A DNA stretch of 64,000 nucleotides, taken from positions 1 through 64,000 of the forward strand of contig JAHXIV010000028.1 of assembly GCA_025655455.1 (NCBI GenBank). The letters run 5' to 3'. The notes under the pieces were generated by a model. That model ran no database searches. It had not been told where the DNA came from and saw only the letters and a list, made by a program, of their open reading frames with translations. Each line of letters starts with the position of its first letter. Position 1 is the stretch's first letter. A program made the position numbers and the translations under genes. Below, piece by piece: positions 25,603 to 34,982 of the stretch. The stretch comes from a gamma proteobacterium symbiont of Taylorina sp. GTDB lineage: Bacteria > Pseudomonadota > Gammaproteobacteria > GRL18.

Positions 25603-26212
25603 GGTTGATAGAAACAGGTGTTTTATCCTGATGAACTAATTTTGCAATTGAAGGATTATTAATTAAATTTTTTCCCAACAGAGGAGCAACGGGGTAGTTG
25701 ATAGATTCAAAACTATTATTTGCAAAGCTTTGCTTATTAAAATAGTGTGCACCACGCTGTTTAAACTGACGAGTACTGAATAGAGGTGTATGTTTAATAT
25801 TTTGCAGTTCTAAAATATCAACGATGTCTGCCAAACGCTGTAGAACAAAATCACGGTCTTTGCCGTGAATCATAGAAAATAGATTATAAGACCAATCCGG
25901 CATACGGCGAGGACGCTGGTAACAAAGAGTGACGCAATCAAAAGAAGCAATACGCTGTGCAATTTCATCAACACGCTGATCGGGTATATCCCAAACGACC
26001 ATGGCATTAGCTGTAAAGCCTAATTCACGGTGACGTACAACAACTCCCATGCGTTTAATGGTACCATTTTCGTTTAGCTGAGCCAGGCGATCCAGCACTA
26101 CCTGTTCAGAAACCCCTATTTGTGCTGCAATACGGGCAAAAGGTTTATTGATTAACTCAAAGCCACCCTGAATAATTGTAATTAATTGCTGGTCTAATGA
26201 ATCTAATGTCAT
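25589..26212 (-). CDS. nirL: Siroheme decarboxylase subunit NirL (Lrp/AsnC-like)
   Basis: The ATG at 26212 is chosen because the homologous region starts there (MTLDSLDQQLITIIQGGFEL) and AGGT precedes it. A GTG 33 bases upstream lacks a ribosome site. The ~207 residues include RMGVVVRHRELGFTANAMVVWD and CYQRPRRMPDWSYNLFSMIHGK, the NirL/NirH-branch motifs. About 45 residues after the end of the catalytic domain (NKQSFANNSFESINY onward) have no counterpart in nirH and look like a linker-like tail. Confidence 0.85.
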   Translation of the reverse strand: MTLDSLDQQLITIIQGGFELINKPFARIAAQIGVSEQVVLDRLAQLNENGTIKRMGVVVRHRELGFTANAMVVWDIPDQRVDEIAQRIASFDCVTLCYQRPRRMPDWSYNLFSMIHGKDRDFVLQRLADIVDILELQNIKHTPLFSTRQFKQRGAHYFNKQSFANNSFESINYPVAPLLGKNLINNPSIAKLVHQDKTPVSINHAYG

Positions 26213-26268
26213 TTTATAATACCTGTTTACAATAAACTTTTTCACATTGAATTCGTGAACAAAGCACG

Positions 26269-26790
26269 TTAATGATCTGTCTTAAACATCGGACTTTCAA
26301 ACTCTGAGTCCTTGAAATCAGCTTCTTCAAAGCAAAGTGGAAACCCCAGGTTGATATGATAGTCATTTTCCATGGGTAAGTTAAGTACTTTTAAATTTGT
26401 TTGCTGTTCTATTTGATCAAGGACAAGTAAAACATCATCCTGAGAGGATGCCGTGACAACAAACCACAGATTATAATGGTGCTCGCGTTCATAGTTATGA
26501 TTAACCTGAGAAAAGCTATTAACGATTTGAGCCACTTCTTCCATTCGTTCAACGGGCACTGCCAATGCCGCCAATGTACTGCCGCCAACAGTTTTAGGCT
26601 TAAAAACAGGGCCGACACGGCTGATTAATCCTTTTTCCTTTAGTTCACTCAAACAATCTATTACTTCAGAACTGGTGACACTAAAGCCTTTTCTGGTCAG
26701 TTCTTTTGCCATTTCAGCATATGGCTTCGATACTAACGGTATGCCTTGTTGATAATCGTTAAGCAGGCATTTTTCTAGTGGTGTGAGCAT
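26269..26790 (-). CDS. nirD: Siroheme decarboxylase subunit NirD (Lrp/AsnC-like)
   Basis: The 173-residue protein has the HTH start LTPLEKCLLNDYQQGIPLVSKPY and the NirD/NirG motifs RVGPVFKPKTVGGSTLAALAVP and VNHNYEREHHYNLWFVV. A C-terminal ~20-residue acidic tail (FEEADFKDSEFESPMF) is extra. NirDLGH together remove two acetate carboxyls from siroheme in heme d1 synthesis. It begins 15 bases after nirF. Confidence 0.88.
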   Translation of the reverse strand: MLTPLEKCLLNDYQQGIPLVSKPYAEMAKELTRKGFSVTSSEVIDCLSELKEKGLISRVGPVFKPKTVGGSTLAALAVPVERMEEVAQIVNSFSQVNHNYEREHHYNLWFVVTASSQDDVLLVLDQIEQQTNLKVLNLPMENDYHINLGFPLCFEEADFKDSEFESPMFKTDH

Positions 26791-26805
26791 GCTAAAACCT
26801 GAATC

Positions 26806-28017
26806 CTATAGTCCGATACGATGGGCACGGGAACTAAAGAAAATACCGCTGGGCTTTTTAGCCGGTAAGCGCTTCAGCTCTTTAAGTGTCTTTGTATCAT
26901 AAATGATAATTTCATCATTATCTCTCACAGAGACCCAGACATGCTCACTTCTTGGAGTGAATTCCATATGCAAAATGCCCTTGCCGGGTTGAAATTGCTT
27001 AATAATTTCAAAAGTTTCAGAGTCAATTACCTGTAATATATTATTATCAGGAAAGGCAAAGTTGACCCATATTTGACGGTCATCAGGGCTGGCCATGGCA
27101 AAGACCGGTTGACTATGTACTTTGATACGTTTCACTTCCTGCCAGGTATTAATATCCACTACCAAAACTTCATGCAGTCCCACTGCAGGTAAAAAAGCAT
27201 ACTTTCCAGCAATTGCCCAGCCTTCCAGATGTGGCATTTTGTAAACAGGAAGCTTCTTTTTGCCCTTGCCATAATGACTTAATATTCGCTGTAATCCTTT
27301 TTCAGGATGCCATAAATCCAGCAGGCTCAATCCATCTTCACCAAATAGCCCGGCAATATAATAGCGGCCATTACTGCTGATTAAGCCGTCATAAGGTGCC
27401 TTGCCTGCATTAAGATATTTTTTAGTTGAGGTGCTGACAGAGTCTGCATTTTTTTCAACCTGGACTTGCCAGATTTCATTGCCGTCATAGAGACTAAAAA
27501 TAAATTGATTACCAGGGGCATCAACCAGACCAACCGTCTTGGATCGTAGATTACTTTCACCATATACGGCTGGAATGTCAGCCACTTTAGACAAATCATC
27601 TACTGAAAAAATATTCACACCACCTGGTTCATAATTGGATACTGCGACATAGCGACCATCCTGAGAAATTGCTCCGCCAATTGAATTGCCTGATTGCATA
27701 ATACGTTTAACAATCACTCCATTGAGCAGATCAATTTTAGTTAAGCCTCCATCACGACCAAAAACAAAAGCAAAACGGGCATCACGAGAGAATACAATAG
27801 AAGCATGAGAGAGATCGCCCAAGCCTTTAACACGACACAAGATAGATAAGGAAGTATTATTAACAATCAGTACAGATCCGTCCATGCGTTCGATAATAAC
27901 GCCCAAATCGCCTGTCGCCATTTTTTCCGGCATTTTGCAGGCTGAAAAACTCAATGAAGCGGCCAGCAGTGTTGAAAAAGTGATAGTTAAAATAAAAAAT
28001 AGTTTTAATTTCTTCAT
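26806..28017 (-). CDS. nirF: Heme d1 biosynthesis protein NirF
   Basis: The start is set at ATG 28017, two bases after the nirC stop; the longer upstream frame lies in nirC. The ~403-residue protein starts with a secretion signal (MKKLKLFFILTITFSTLL) ending at a cysteine in FSAC, so it may be a lipoprotein, although F is an unusual lipobox residue. The rest is a cd1-like beta-propeller with repeated blades (FSRDARFAFVFGRDGG, ISQDGRYVAVSNY, FTPRSEHVWVSVRDND) and no heme c domain. In denitrifiers NirF is a periplasmic d1-maturation factor. Confidence 0.92.
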   Translation of the reverse strand: MKKLKLFFILTITFSTLLAASLSFSACKMPEKMATGDLGVIIERMDGSVLIVNNTSLSILCRVKGLGDLSHASIVFSRDARFAFVFGRDGGLTKIDLLNGVIVKRIMQSGNSIGGAISQDGRYVAVSNYEPGGVNIFSVDDLSKVADIPAVYGESNLRSKTVGLVDAPGNQFIFSLYDGNEIWQVQVEKNADSVSTSTKKYLNAGKAPYDGLISSNGRYYIAGLFGEDGLSLLDLWHPEKGLQRILSHYGKGKKKLPVYKMPHLEGWAIAGKYAFLPAVGLHEVLVVDINTWQEVKRIKVHSQPVFAMASPDDRQIWVNFAFPDNNILQVIDSETFEIIKQFQPGKGILHMEFTPRSEHVWVSVRDNDEIIIYDTKTLKELKRLPAKKPSGIFFSSRAHRIGL

Positions 28018-28019
28018 AA

Positions 28020-28454
28020 TTATTGACTGTGTCTTCCAAGTTGTCCTGATTGTAATTGTTCTACTATCCATTGAATTTCACCCTGTGTCAGAAGTGGACC
28101 CCAGGGTGGCATAGGAGTATCTTTACGACCGTGGATAACAGCGTCCATTAGATACTGTTTGGGTAAAACTGCCAATCGTTTCGCCTCTAAAGAGGGACCT
28201 AAACCTCCCTTGAGTGTCATTCCATGGCAGGAACCGCAATCTTGTAACACAATATAAGTTAATTCTTTTTTCCTATTATCATCAGGTTCTTGAAAAGCAG
28301 CTGTGTTAAGCGCTGTAACTGAATTATCCTCAGCTTGTCCGGCAAAGGAATTGCTAACCTGGACTGATAATATGAGCAGTAAAATGATTATTTTTTTTAT
28401 CAAATTTTGAACAATATTTAATATTTGTATTTTAAATTTAATTTCTGAATACAT
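28020..28454 (-). CDS. nirC: Monoheme cytochrome c NirC
   Basis: The start is placed at ATG 28454, giving a signal peptide (hydrophobic IIILLLILSVQVSNSFAG) and about 105 mature residues. Longer frames to 28502 or 28574 exist, but the latter would start upstream of the predicted transcription start. One heme c motif is present, CGSCHG, with MPPWG providing the likely Met ligand. NirC is a periplasmic electron carrier or maturation partner for cd1 nitrite reductase. It is the first gene of the operon, reading away from nirS. Confidence 0.85.
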   Translation of the reverse strand: MYSEIKFKIQILNIVQNLIKKIIILLLILSVQVSNSFAGQAEDNSVTALNTAAFQEPDDNRKKELTYIVLQDCGSCHGMTLKGGLGPSLEAKRLAVLPKQYLMDAVIHGRKDTPMPPWGPLLTQGEIQWIVEQLQSGQLGRHSQ

Positions 28455-28586
28455 TGGTTCGTCAATAGCTTTAATTAAGGCATTACGATATATAAGCTTC
28501 ATCCTGAGTGCTATGATATAGATCAATACAGATAAGCTCAGTTTATAGGTCAACTTTAACATAAAACAGAACATATGTTGTAGTTA

Positions 28587-28600
28587 TTGATTTATATCAA
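28587..28600 (-). promoter_or_regulatory. Perfect FNR/DNR box for the nirCFDLGHJ operon
   Basis: TTGATTTATATCAA is a perfect match to TTGAT-N4-ATCAA. On the minus strand a TATGTT sequence at 28563-28558 is a plausible -10. With a start near 28552 the box would be centred at about -41.5, the class II activator position. A weaker relative, ATGATATAGATCAA, lies at 28513-28526. Confidence 0.75.
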
Positions 28601-28682
28601 TTAAATAAACAAAAAATATTCAATAAAAACTAAAATAAGCAGTTGAAATATAAGAAACAATCTAGTATTCTTTCTTTCAAGT

Positions 28683-28696
28683 TTGATGTAAATCAA
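28683..28696 (+). promoter_or_regulatory. Perfect FNR/DNR box upstream of nirS
   Basis: TTGATGTAAATCAA matches the consensus exactly and sits 147 bases before the nirS ATG, implying a leader of about 110 bases if the box is centred at -41.5. No strong -10 is obvious at that spacing. With the box at 28587 it forms a divergent, oxygen/NO-responsive regulatory region. Confidence 0.75.
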
Positions 28697-28843
28697 GGAA
28701 GTTAGCTTTTCAAAGAGGTTAACTTCAACATGTGATTTAGACTTAAATTTCCTTGCAACTTGTCTGTTGAAACAACTGCTTTAGGAAATCTTACTATTAA
28801 TAAACAATAAGTTACAAATAAACTCCATGGAGACTTATAATTA

Positions 28844-30478
28844 ATGAAAATTTTAAAAATGGGTAAATTAGCTGCTGCAGTTGCTTTTGCAGGTGCTATG
28901 ACAGCCCCGATGAGCATGGTTAATGCTGCAGAGCCGACATTGTCAGAAGCTGATTTTGAAAAAGCCAAGACATTATACTTTCAACGCTGTGCAGGTTGTC
29001 ATGGTGTTTTACGTAAGGGCGCTACCGGTAAAAACCTGGAGCCTAAAGCTACTAAGAAATTAGGTCAAAAACGTCTTGAAAAGATTTTGACTTATGGTAC
29101 TGAAGGCGGTATGAACAACTTTAATGACATCTTTAGTAAAGATGAAATTAAATTAATGGCAACTTATATCCAGTTGACACCACCTGTGCCACCTGAAATG
29201 TCTCTTGCTCTGATGCAGGAACGTACCAAGGTTTATATTGAGCCTAAAGATTACCCAACTAAGCCTATGCACGGCTTGAACTGGGAAAACTTCTTTGTTG
29301 TTATCGAACGTGATGCGGGTAAAATTGCCATTATTGATGGCGACACTAAAAAAATCGTTGCTCATCTTGATGCAGGTTATGCGGTACACGTGATTAAAGG
29401 ACAAGAGCATCACAATGTCGATAAATCGGCCGATGTTGATGGTCGTTTCTGGTATACCATTGGTCGTGACGGCAAGTTGAATAAATTTGATTTATGGCAA
29501 ACACCTAAGAAGATGTTAGTTGCTGAAACGCAAATTGCTTATGATGCACGTGATGTTGCAGTGTCTGGTGATGGTAAATACGTCATAGCCGGTGGTTACT
29601 GGCCTCCACATTTCGTTATTGTTGATGCCAAAACAATGAAGCCAGTTAAAGTTGTTTCAACTCGTGGTATGAATGTTGACGGTAACTATGTTGAGGAGTC
29701 TCGTGTTGCTGCTATCTATACTAATCCTAATGAGTCTTCTTTCTTAGTTGCGGCTAAAGAGCTGGGTCAGATGTGGCAGGTTGATTATACTGATCTGGAT
29801 GCATTGAATATCAAGCAGATTAACTCTGCCAAGTTCCTGCACGATGGATTCTATGATCCAACCGGTCGTTACTTCCAGATTGCTGCGAATGCTTCCAAGA
29901 AGATGGTTATTATCGATACTAAAGATGGTGGTGATTTAGAAGCCATGATTGATGTAGATAAACTACCTCATCCTGGTCCTGGTGCAAACTGGATTGATCC
30001 TAAGTGTGGTCCTGTTGGCGGCACAACTCACCTGGGTGTTGGTAAAGTCTCAGTCTGGGGTAATGATCCAAAGGGTCATCCTGATCAGGCGTGGAAACTT
30101 TGTTATGAAGTTGAAACTGATGGTGCTGGTGCATTTATCCGTACTCATGAAAACTCAGATTACTACTGGGCTGACCAGTTGAAGCATCCTGAGCCGGAAG
30201 TACAGCAAAGTGTTCAGGTTATCGACAAGAAGACCCGCAAAATTGTGAAAACAATTCAGGTAACTAAAGAGAAAGGTAAAGCTGCACTTCATATGGAGTT
30301 CAACAAAGCCGGAACTGAAGTTTGGGTTTCTGTCTGGAATCGTTCTGATAACAAGAACCCTACTGGTGAAATCGTAGTCTATGATGCAAAAACTCTGAAA
30401 GAGATTAAGCGTATTAAAGGTCTGACAACACCAACTGGTAAGTTCAACGTTTATAACCGTGTTCATCATAAAACATAA
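28844..30478 (+). CDS. nirS: Cytochrome cd1 nitrite reductase
   Basis: 544 residues. A signal peptide (about 1-29, cleavage after MVNA) is followed by a cytochrome c domain with C49-A-G-C52-H53 and the GATGKNL/LTYGTEGGMNNF segment, then the eight-bladed d1 propeller. Conserved parts include AGYAVHVIKGQEHH, SRVAAIYTNP, GHPDQAWK, and LHMEFNKAGTEVWVSVWN with propeller histidines. It reduces nitrite to nitric oxide in the periplasm. The ribosome site is weak (GGAGA, about 10 bases upstream). It is transcribed alone and ends at a strong terminator. Confidence 0.97.
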   Translation: MKILKMGKLAAAVAFAGAMTAPMSMVNAAEPTLSEADFEKAKTLYFQRCAGCHGVLRKGATGKNLEPKATKKLGQKRLEKILTYGTEGGMNNFNDIFSKDEIKLMATYIQLTPPVPPEMSLALMQERTKVYIEPKDYPTKPMHGLNWENFFVVIERDAGKIAIIDGDTKKIVAHLDAGYAVHVIKGQEHHNVDKSADVDGRFWYTIGRDGKLNKFDLWQTPKKMLVAETQIAYDARDVAVSGDGKYVIAGGYWPPHFVIVDAKTMKPVKVVSTRGMNVDGNYVEESRVAAIYTNPNESSFLVAAKELGQMWQVDYTDLDALNIKQINSAKFLHDGFYDPTGRYFQIAANASKKMVIIDTKDGGDLEAMIDVDKLPHPGPGANWIDPKCGPVGGTTHLGVGKVSVWGNDPKGHPDQAWKLCYEVETDGAGAFIRTHENSDYYWADQLKHPEPEVQQSVQVIDKKTRKIVKTIQVTKEKGKAALHMEFNKAGTEVWVSVWNRSDNKNPTGEIVVYDAKTLKEIKRIKGLTTPTGKFNVYNRVHHKT

Positions 30479-30508
30479 ATGATGAGCGTTTAATTAACGT
30501 GTTGTAAC

Positions 30509-30545
30509 AAAGCGGATATAGAGATTTCTATATCCGCTTTTTTTT
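30509..30545 (+). terminator. Rho-independent terminator of nirS
   Basis: A perfect 14-base-pair stem (30509-30522 with 30527-30540; AAAGCGGATATAGA arm) closes a four-base loop and runs into eight Ts. This separates nirS from the following multiheme gene. Confidence 0.9.
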
Positions 30546-30694
30546 GCTTTAAAACAATATTCCAAGTAAGCTATGTATCTGTAAGAAAATGCCTACAAAA
30601 TAATGGAGTGTTGTTTTAAGTCAAGGATATTTTCAGGCAAAACAGTCAGTCTTACAAATCATTATCAATTATACAATTTGGGCAGGGGTTAAAA

Positions 30695-33460
30695 ATGGAT
30701 TCACCAAGCTTTTTACGTCGTAAACTCTTTATGGGCGCTACTGTCGGCTCTGGAATATTCTTTATTGTATTGGGTATTATTTTATGGGGTGGTTTTAATA
30801 CCGCCCTGGAATTGACTAATAATGAGCAATTTTGTATTTCCTGTCATGAAATGAAAGATAATGTGTATCAGGAATATAAAACCACCATCCACTATGCCAA
30901 TCGTTCCGGTGTGCGTGCAACCTGTCCAGATTGCCATGTGCCCAAGGAATGGGTTTATAAGATGAAGCGCAAGATTCAGGCTTCAAATGAAATCTATCAT
31001 AAAATTTTAGGCACCATTAATACTCGTGAAAAGTTCCTGGGCAAACGTTTACAACTAGCCCAGAATGAATGGCGACGTATGAAGGCTAATAATTCCAGAG
31101 AATGTCGAAATTGTCACGACTTTGAGTCCATGAGTGTTGCCTATCAAAAACCTCGTGCCAGAAAACAGCATGAAAAAGCCTTGCAGCAAGGTGGTACCTG
31201 TATTGACTGTCATAAAGGTATTGCTCATCCTTCACCTCATAAAGAGATGGACGAGGAGGAGCTGGAAGCAATATCTCAACCGGATCCTTCTATGGCTAAG
31301 CCTAATGCAACATTAAGACAGCCGGTTAATAAAAAACAGCAAAAACTATTGGATTTATCAAATAATCCACCCAAGCCAAGAGTCATTACAAAAACTGTGA
31401 TTAAAGAAGTGATTGTACCGGGTGAATGTAAGGCAGGTGATGTTGCACCTTCAGCTTCTGCGGCGGCACCTGCTGCTGATGCAGGCTTTGGTATTGACTG
31501 GAATGATGTGCCCGATCGGACTATTACTATTTTCTATCCGGGTCAGTCCTCTATGGAGTGGATATTCAAGGGTAGTGAACATGGTGGTAAACGTCCATTT
31601 CAGGCAGGTGATACCTGTACCAGCTGTCATGATAAAGAAACTGCTGCTATGGGTGAGAAAATCGTTACGGGAGAAAAACTGGAACCGACCCCTATTCCGG
31701 GTAAACGCGGTAGTATCGCGGTAAAAGTTCAGGCAGCTCATGATGATGACTATCTGTATATGCGCTATGAATGGGAAGATACAGAACATACACCGGTACC
31801 TTTTGCCGATGGTGGAAAAATGGATCCGGATAATCAGGTCAAACTGGCACTCATGCTGACCACTGATGATGTCTTATACGCTGACAGAGCTGGCTGCTGG
31901 GGCACTTGTCATCATGACAATCGCAATATGCCGGTTGCTCCGGAGCAGTCAGCCATTGATGCCTATGCACAAAAAGATCAGGTGGATATGAGCAAGGGTC
32001 TGACCAAGTATATTACTGAGAGTCGTACCAAGGTTGAAATTAAAGGTCGCCGCGGAAAGATACTGGGCGGCTGGGATAAATTAAAAACAGCAGAAGAAGT
32101 TAAGCTTGAGCTAACGGAAGGACGCTTTATGGATCTGTATCGTTATCAGGCCGGTACCAATAAGTCTGAAAATGGTTCAATTTTAGCTGAACGTTTATTA
32201 AGTGATGGTGGTGTTGAATTCACTTCAAGCAGACAGGATAATATCTGGGTTGTTGAAATGAGACGTAAACTTAAAACAGATGTTACAGATGATATCCAGT
32301 TGGATCTGACTAAAGTTTATAATCTTGGTTTTGCTATTCATGATGATTATACCAACGGTCGTTTTCATCATGTTTCTCTAGGCTACAAACTGGGATTTGA
32401 TAATGCTGAAGCAGATGTCAATGCGGTGAAGAAGCAAGCCAGTGCCGTTGCAGCTCCTGCAGCTTCAGTGCCTGCTGCCAGCAGTGCTGCACCAGCAGCA
32501 AAACCTTCAGGTATTGACTGGAGCAAGGCTTCTGAGCGAGAAATTACAATTTTTTATCCAGGACAGTCTTCCATGGAATGGATTTTTAAGGGTAGTGAGC
32601 ATGGCGGTAAACGTCCATTTCAGGCTGGTGACACCTGTACCAGCTGTCATGATAAAGAAACCGCAGCTATGGGTGAAAAAATTGTGACTGGAGAAAAACT
32701 GGAGCCAACACCGATTCCAGGTAAACGCGGCAGTATCCCGGTCACCGTCCAGTCAATGCATGATGATGATAAACTTTATATGCGTTTCCAGTGGCTCGAT
32801 ACTGAACATACCCCTGTACCCTTTGCCGATGGTGGTAAAATGGATCCGGAAAATCAGGTGAAATTAGCCATGATGTTTGCCACAGATGATGTACTCTATG
32901 CCGACAGAGCAGGATGCTGGGGAACCTGTCACCATGATAACCGTGGTATGCCGGCGGCTCCAGAGCAAACAGTGATTGATGCCTATGAACAGAAAGGGCA
33001 AATTGACAGTTCTCAAGGAATTACCAAGTACATCACGGAAAGCCGCACTAAAGTTGAAATTAAAGGCCGTCGCGGCAAAGTGCTGGGTGGTTGGGATAAA
33101 TTGAAAACACCAGAAGAAGTGGCTCAGGAAGGTGCTGATGGTCGTTTTATGGATGTTCACCGTTATAAGGCGGGCACTAAAGTCTCAGAAAATGGTGCTA
33201 TTCTCTCCGATCGTATTATGGATGGCGGTCAGGAAATTGAATTTAATGCCGTTTTAGCCGATGGCATGTGGACAGTTGAAATGGTTCGTAATTTAAAATC
33301 CGATAATGCCACAGATTTAAATCTGAAATTAGATCAAGTTTATAATTTTGGCTTTGCAATTCATGATGACTATACCAATGGACGTTTCCATCATGTTTCT
33401 TTAGGTTATAAGTTAGGTTTTGATAATACTGAAACAGACTTGAATGCTGCAAAAAAATAA
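30695..33460 (+). CDS. NapC/NirT-type tetraheme protein fused to two tandem heme-binding (ethylbenzene dehydrogenase-like) domains
   Basis: 921 residues. One N-terminal membrane helix anchors a NapC/NirT-like domain (about 1-190) with four heme motifs: CISCH, CPDCH, CRNCH and CIDCH. A linker rich in K, P and A leads to two near-identical ~315-residue domains starting at residues 266 and 606 (GIDW), exactly 340 residues apart. Each resembles the heme-binding domain of ethylbenzene/DMSO dehydrogenase gamma subunits and has CTSCHD and a CWGTCHH (CX3CH) motif, an HTPVPFADGGKMDP loop and an HDDYTNGRFHHVSLGYKLGF end. The architecture suggests a quinol oxidase arm delivering electrons to periplasmic carriers, probably for nitrite reduction. 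A weak FNR-like TTGTTTTAAGTCAA lies at 30611-30624. Confidence 0.85.
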   Translation: MDSPSFLRRKLFMGATVGSGIFFIVLGIILWGGFNTALELTNNEQFCISCHEMKDNVYQEYKTTIHYANRSGVRATCPDCHVPKEWVYKMKRKIQASNEIYHKILGTINTREKFLGKRLQLAQNEWRRMKANNSRECRNCHDFESMSVAYQKPRARKQHEKALQQGGTCIDCHKGIAHPSPHKEMDEEELEAISQPDPSMAKPNATLRQPVNKKQQKLLDLSNNPPKPRVITKTVIKEVIVPGECKAGDVAPSASAAAPAADAGFGIDWNDVPDRTITIFYPGQSSMEWIFKGSEHGGKRPFQAGDTCTSCHDKETAAMGEKIVTGEKLEPTPIPGKRGSIAVKVQAAHDDDYLYMRYEWEDTEHTPVPFADGGKMDPDNQVKLALMLTTDDVLYADRAGCWGTCHHDNRNMPVAPEQSAIDAYAQKDQVDMSKGLTKYITESRTKVEIKGRRGKILGGWDKLKTAEEVKLELTEGRFMDLYRYQAGTNKSENGSILAERLLSDGGVEFTSSRQDNIWVVEMRRKLKTDVTDDIQLDLTKVYNLGFAIHDDYTNGRFHHVSLGYKLGFDNAEADVNAVKKQASAVAAPAASVPAASSAAPAAKPSGIDWSKASEREITIFYPGQSSMEWIFKGSEHGGKRPFQAGDTCTSCHDKETAAMGEKIVTGEKLEPTPIPGKRGSIPVTVQSMHDDDKLYMRFQWLDTEHTPVPFADGGKMDPENQVKLAMMFATDDVLYADRAGCWGTCHHDNRGMPAAPEQTVIDAYEQKGQIDSSQGITKYITESRTKVEIKGRRGKVLGGWDKLKTPEEVAQEGADGRFMDVHRYKAGTKVSENGAILSDRIMDGGQEIEFNAVLADGMWTVEMVRNLKSDNATDLNLKLDQVYNFGFAIHDDYTNGRFHHVSLGYKLGFDNTETDLNAAKK

Positions 33461-33489
33461 ATCTTAATATATAATTCTAAAAATATCGG

Positions 33490-33527
33490 CCCTTAACTTT
33501 TTATACAAAGTTAAGGGATTTTTTTTT
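33490..33527 (+). terminator. Rho-independent terminator after the multiheme gene
   Basis: An 11-base-pair perfect stem (33490-33500 with 33507-33517; CCCTTAACTTT arm) has a six-base loop and is followed by a run of Ts. It closes the nitrite block before dnaB. Confidence 0.9.
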
Positions 33528-33612
33528 AATCATCGTTATAATATCCCTATTCGACTATTACTTAGTCATTTGAATCTGCTTTATAATAAGGCAAATAATT
33601 TCAGAGTCAGTT

Positions 33613-34968
33613 ATGGATCAAATAACAGAATCACTCAAAGTTCCTCCCCACTCTATTGATGCGGAGCAGTCTATTTTAGGCGGCTTACTGATTAATAATG
33701 AATCCTGGGATAATATCGCCAGCATTATTAATGAAGAAGACTTTTATCGTCGTGATCATCGACTGATTTTCACCGAAATCCGTAACCAGATTGAAAAAGG
33801 AAAGCCCTGTGATGTGGTCACCTTATCAGAGCGGCTGGAATCTTTAAATACGCTGGATGATATTGGTGGGCTGGCCTATCTCGGCAGCCTGGTAAATAAT
33901 ACGCCCAGTGCCTCAAATATTCGTGCCTATTCTGAAATTGTTCGTGAACGTTCTGTTTTGAGACAACTCATCCAGATTGGTAATGATATTGCGGACAGTG
34001 CATTTAATACGGAAGGCCGAAAAAGTGATGATATTTTGGAAGCTGCTGAAAAAACAGTTTTTGAAATTTCAGATAAAGGTGCCAATGCAGGAAATGATTT
34101 CAAAGGCATGACTGATCTGCTGAAAAAGACAGTGGATAGAATTGATGAGCTATATCAAAATGGTGGTAGTTTTACCGGTATTCCTACAGGATTTACTGAT
34201 TTTGATAGCCTGACATCAGGTTTACAACCCGCTGATTTGGTGATAGTCGCGGGACGTCCATCAATGGGGAAAACGACTTATGCGATGAATATAGCTGAGA
34301 ATGCTGCCATTGATGCGGGTGTTGGTGTGGCTGTTTTTAGTATGGAGATGCCTGCAGAATCTCTCACATTACGTATGTTATCTTCCTTGGGTCGTATTAA
34401 TCAAACCCGGGTGCGTTCAGGACAGTTGGATGAAGACGACTGGCCGCGATTAACGTCTGCCGTATCTATTTTAAATGAAGCACAGATTTTCATTGATGAT
34501 ACCCCTGCCTTGTCCCCTACAGAAATGCGTGCCAGAGTCAGACGCCTAAAACGAAAACACAATATAGGTTTAATTATCGTAGATTATCTGCAATTAATGC
34601 AGATAAAAGGTAGTTCAGAAAACCGGGTCAATGAAATTTCAGAAATTTCACGGGGTTTAAAAGCATTGGCGAAAGAAATGAATGTACCCGTTATTGCATT
34701 GTCACAGCTTAATCGCGGCTTGGAACAACGCCCCAATAAACGTCCTGTAATGTCTGATTTGAGGGAATCTGGAGCCATCGAGCAAGATGCAGATTTGATT
34801 GTGTTTATTTATCGTGATGAAGTTTATGATGAGGATAGTCCGGATAAGGGGACGGCGGAAATCATTATTGCCAAGCATAGAAATGGTCCACTGGGTGTTG
34901 CAAGACTGACTTTTCTGGGACAATATACCAAGTTTGAAAACCATGCTACGATTGACTATGTTGATTAA
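33613..34968 (+). CDS. dnaB: Replicative DNA helicase DnaB
   Basis: The 451-residue protein has the N-terminal primase-interacting domain (PPHSIDAEQSILGGLLI), linker helix and RecA-like motor with Walker A GRPSMGKTT, the VFSMEMPAESLTLRMLSS segment, Walker B LIIVDYLQLM and LSQLNRGLEQR. Length and motifs are standard and no intein is present. It unwinds DNA at the replication fork. It is followed 14 bases later by alr, a common pairing in gammaproteobacteria. Confidence 0.96.
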   Translation: MDQITESLKVPPHSIDAEQSILGGLLINNESWDNIASIINEEDFYRRDHRLIFTEIRNQIEKGKPCDVVTLSERLESLNTLDDIGGLAYLGSLVNNTPSASNIRAYSEIVRERSVLRQLIQIGNDIADSAFNTEGRKSDDILEAAEKTVFEISDKGANAGNDFKGMTDLLKKTVDRIDELYQNGGSFTGIPTGFTDFDSLTSGLQPADLVIVAGRPSMGKTTYAMNIAENAAIDAGVGVAVFSMEMPAESLTLRMLSSLGRINQTRVRSGQLDEDDWPRLTSAVSILNEAQIFIDDTPALSPTEMRARVRRLKRKHNIGLIIVDYLQLMQIKGSSENRVNEISEISRGLKALAKEMNVPVIALSQLNRGLEQRPNKRPVMSDLRESGAIEQDADLIVFIYRDEVYDEDSPDKGTAEIIIAKHRNGPLGVARLTFLGQYTKFENHATIDYVD

Positions 34969-34982
34969 AACCAAAATGTCCT

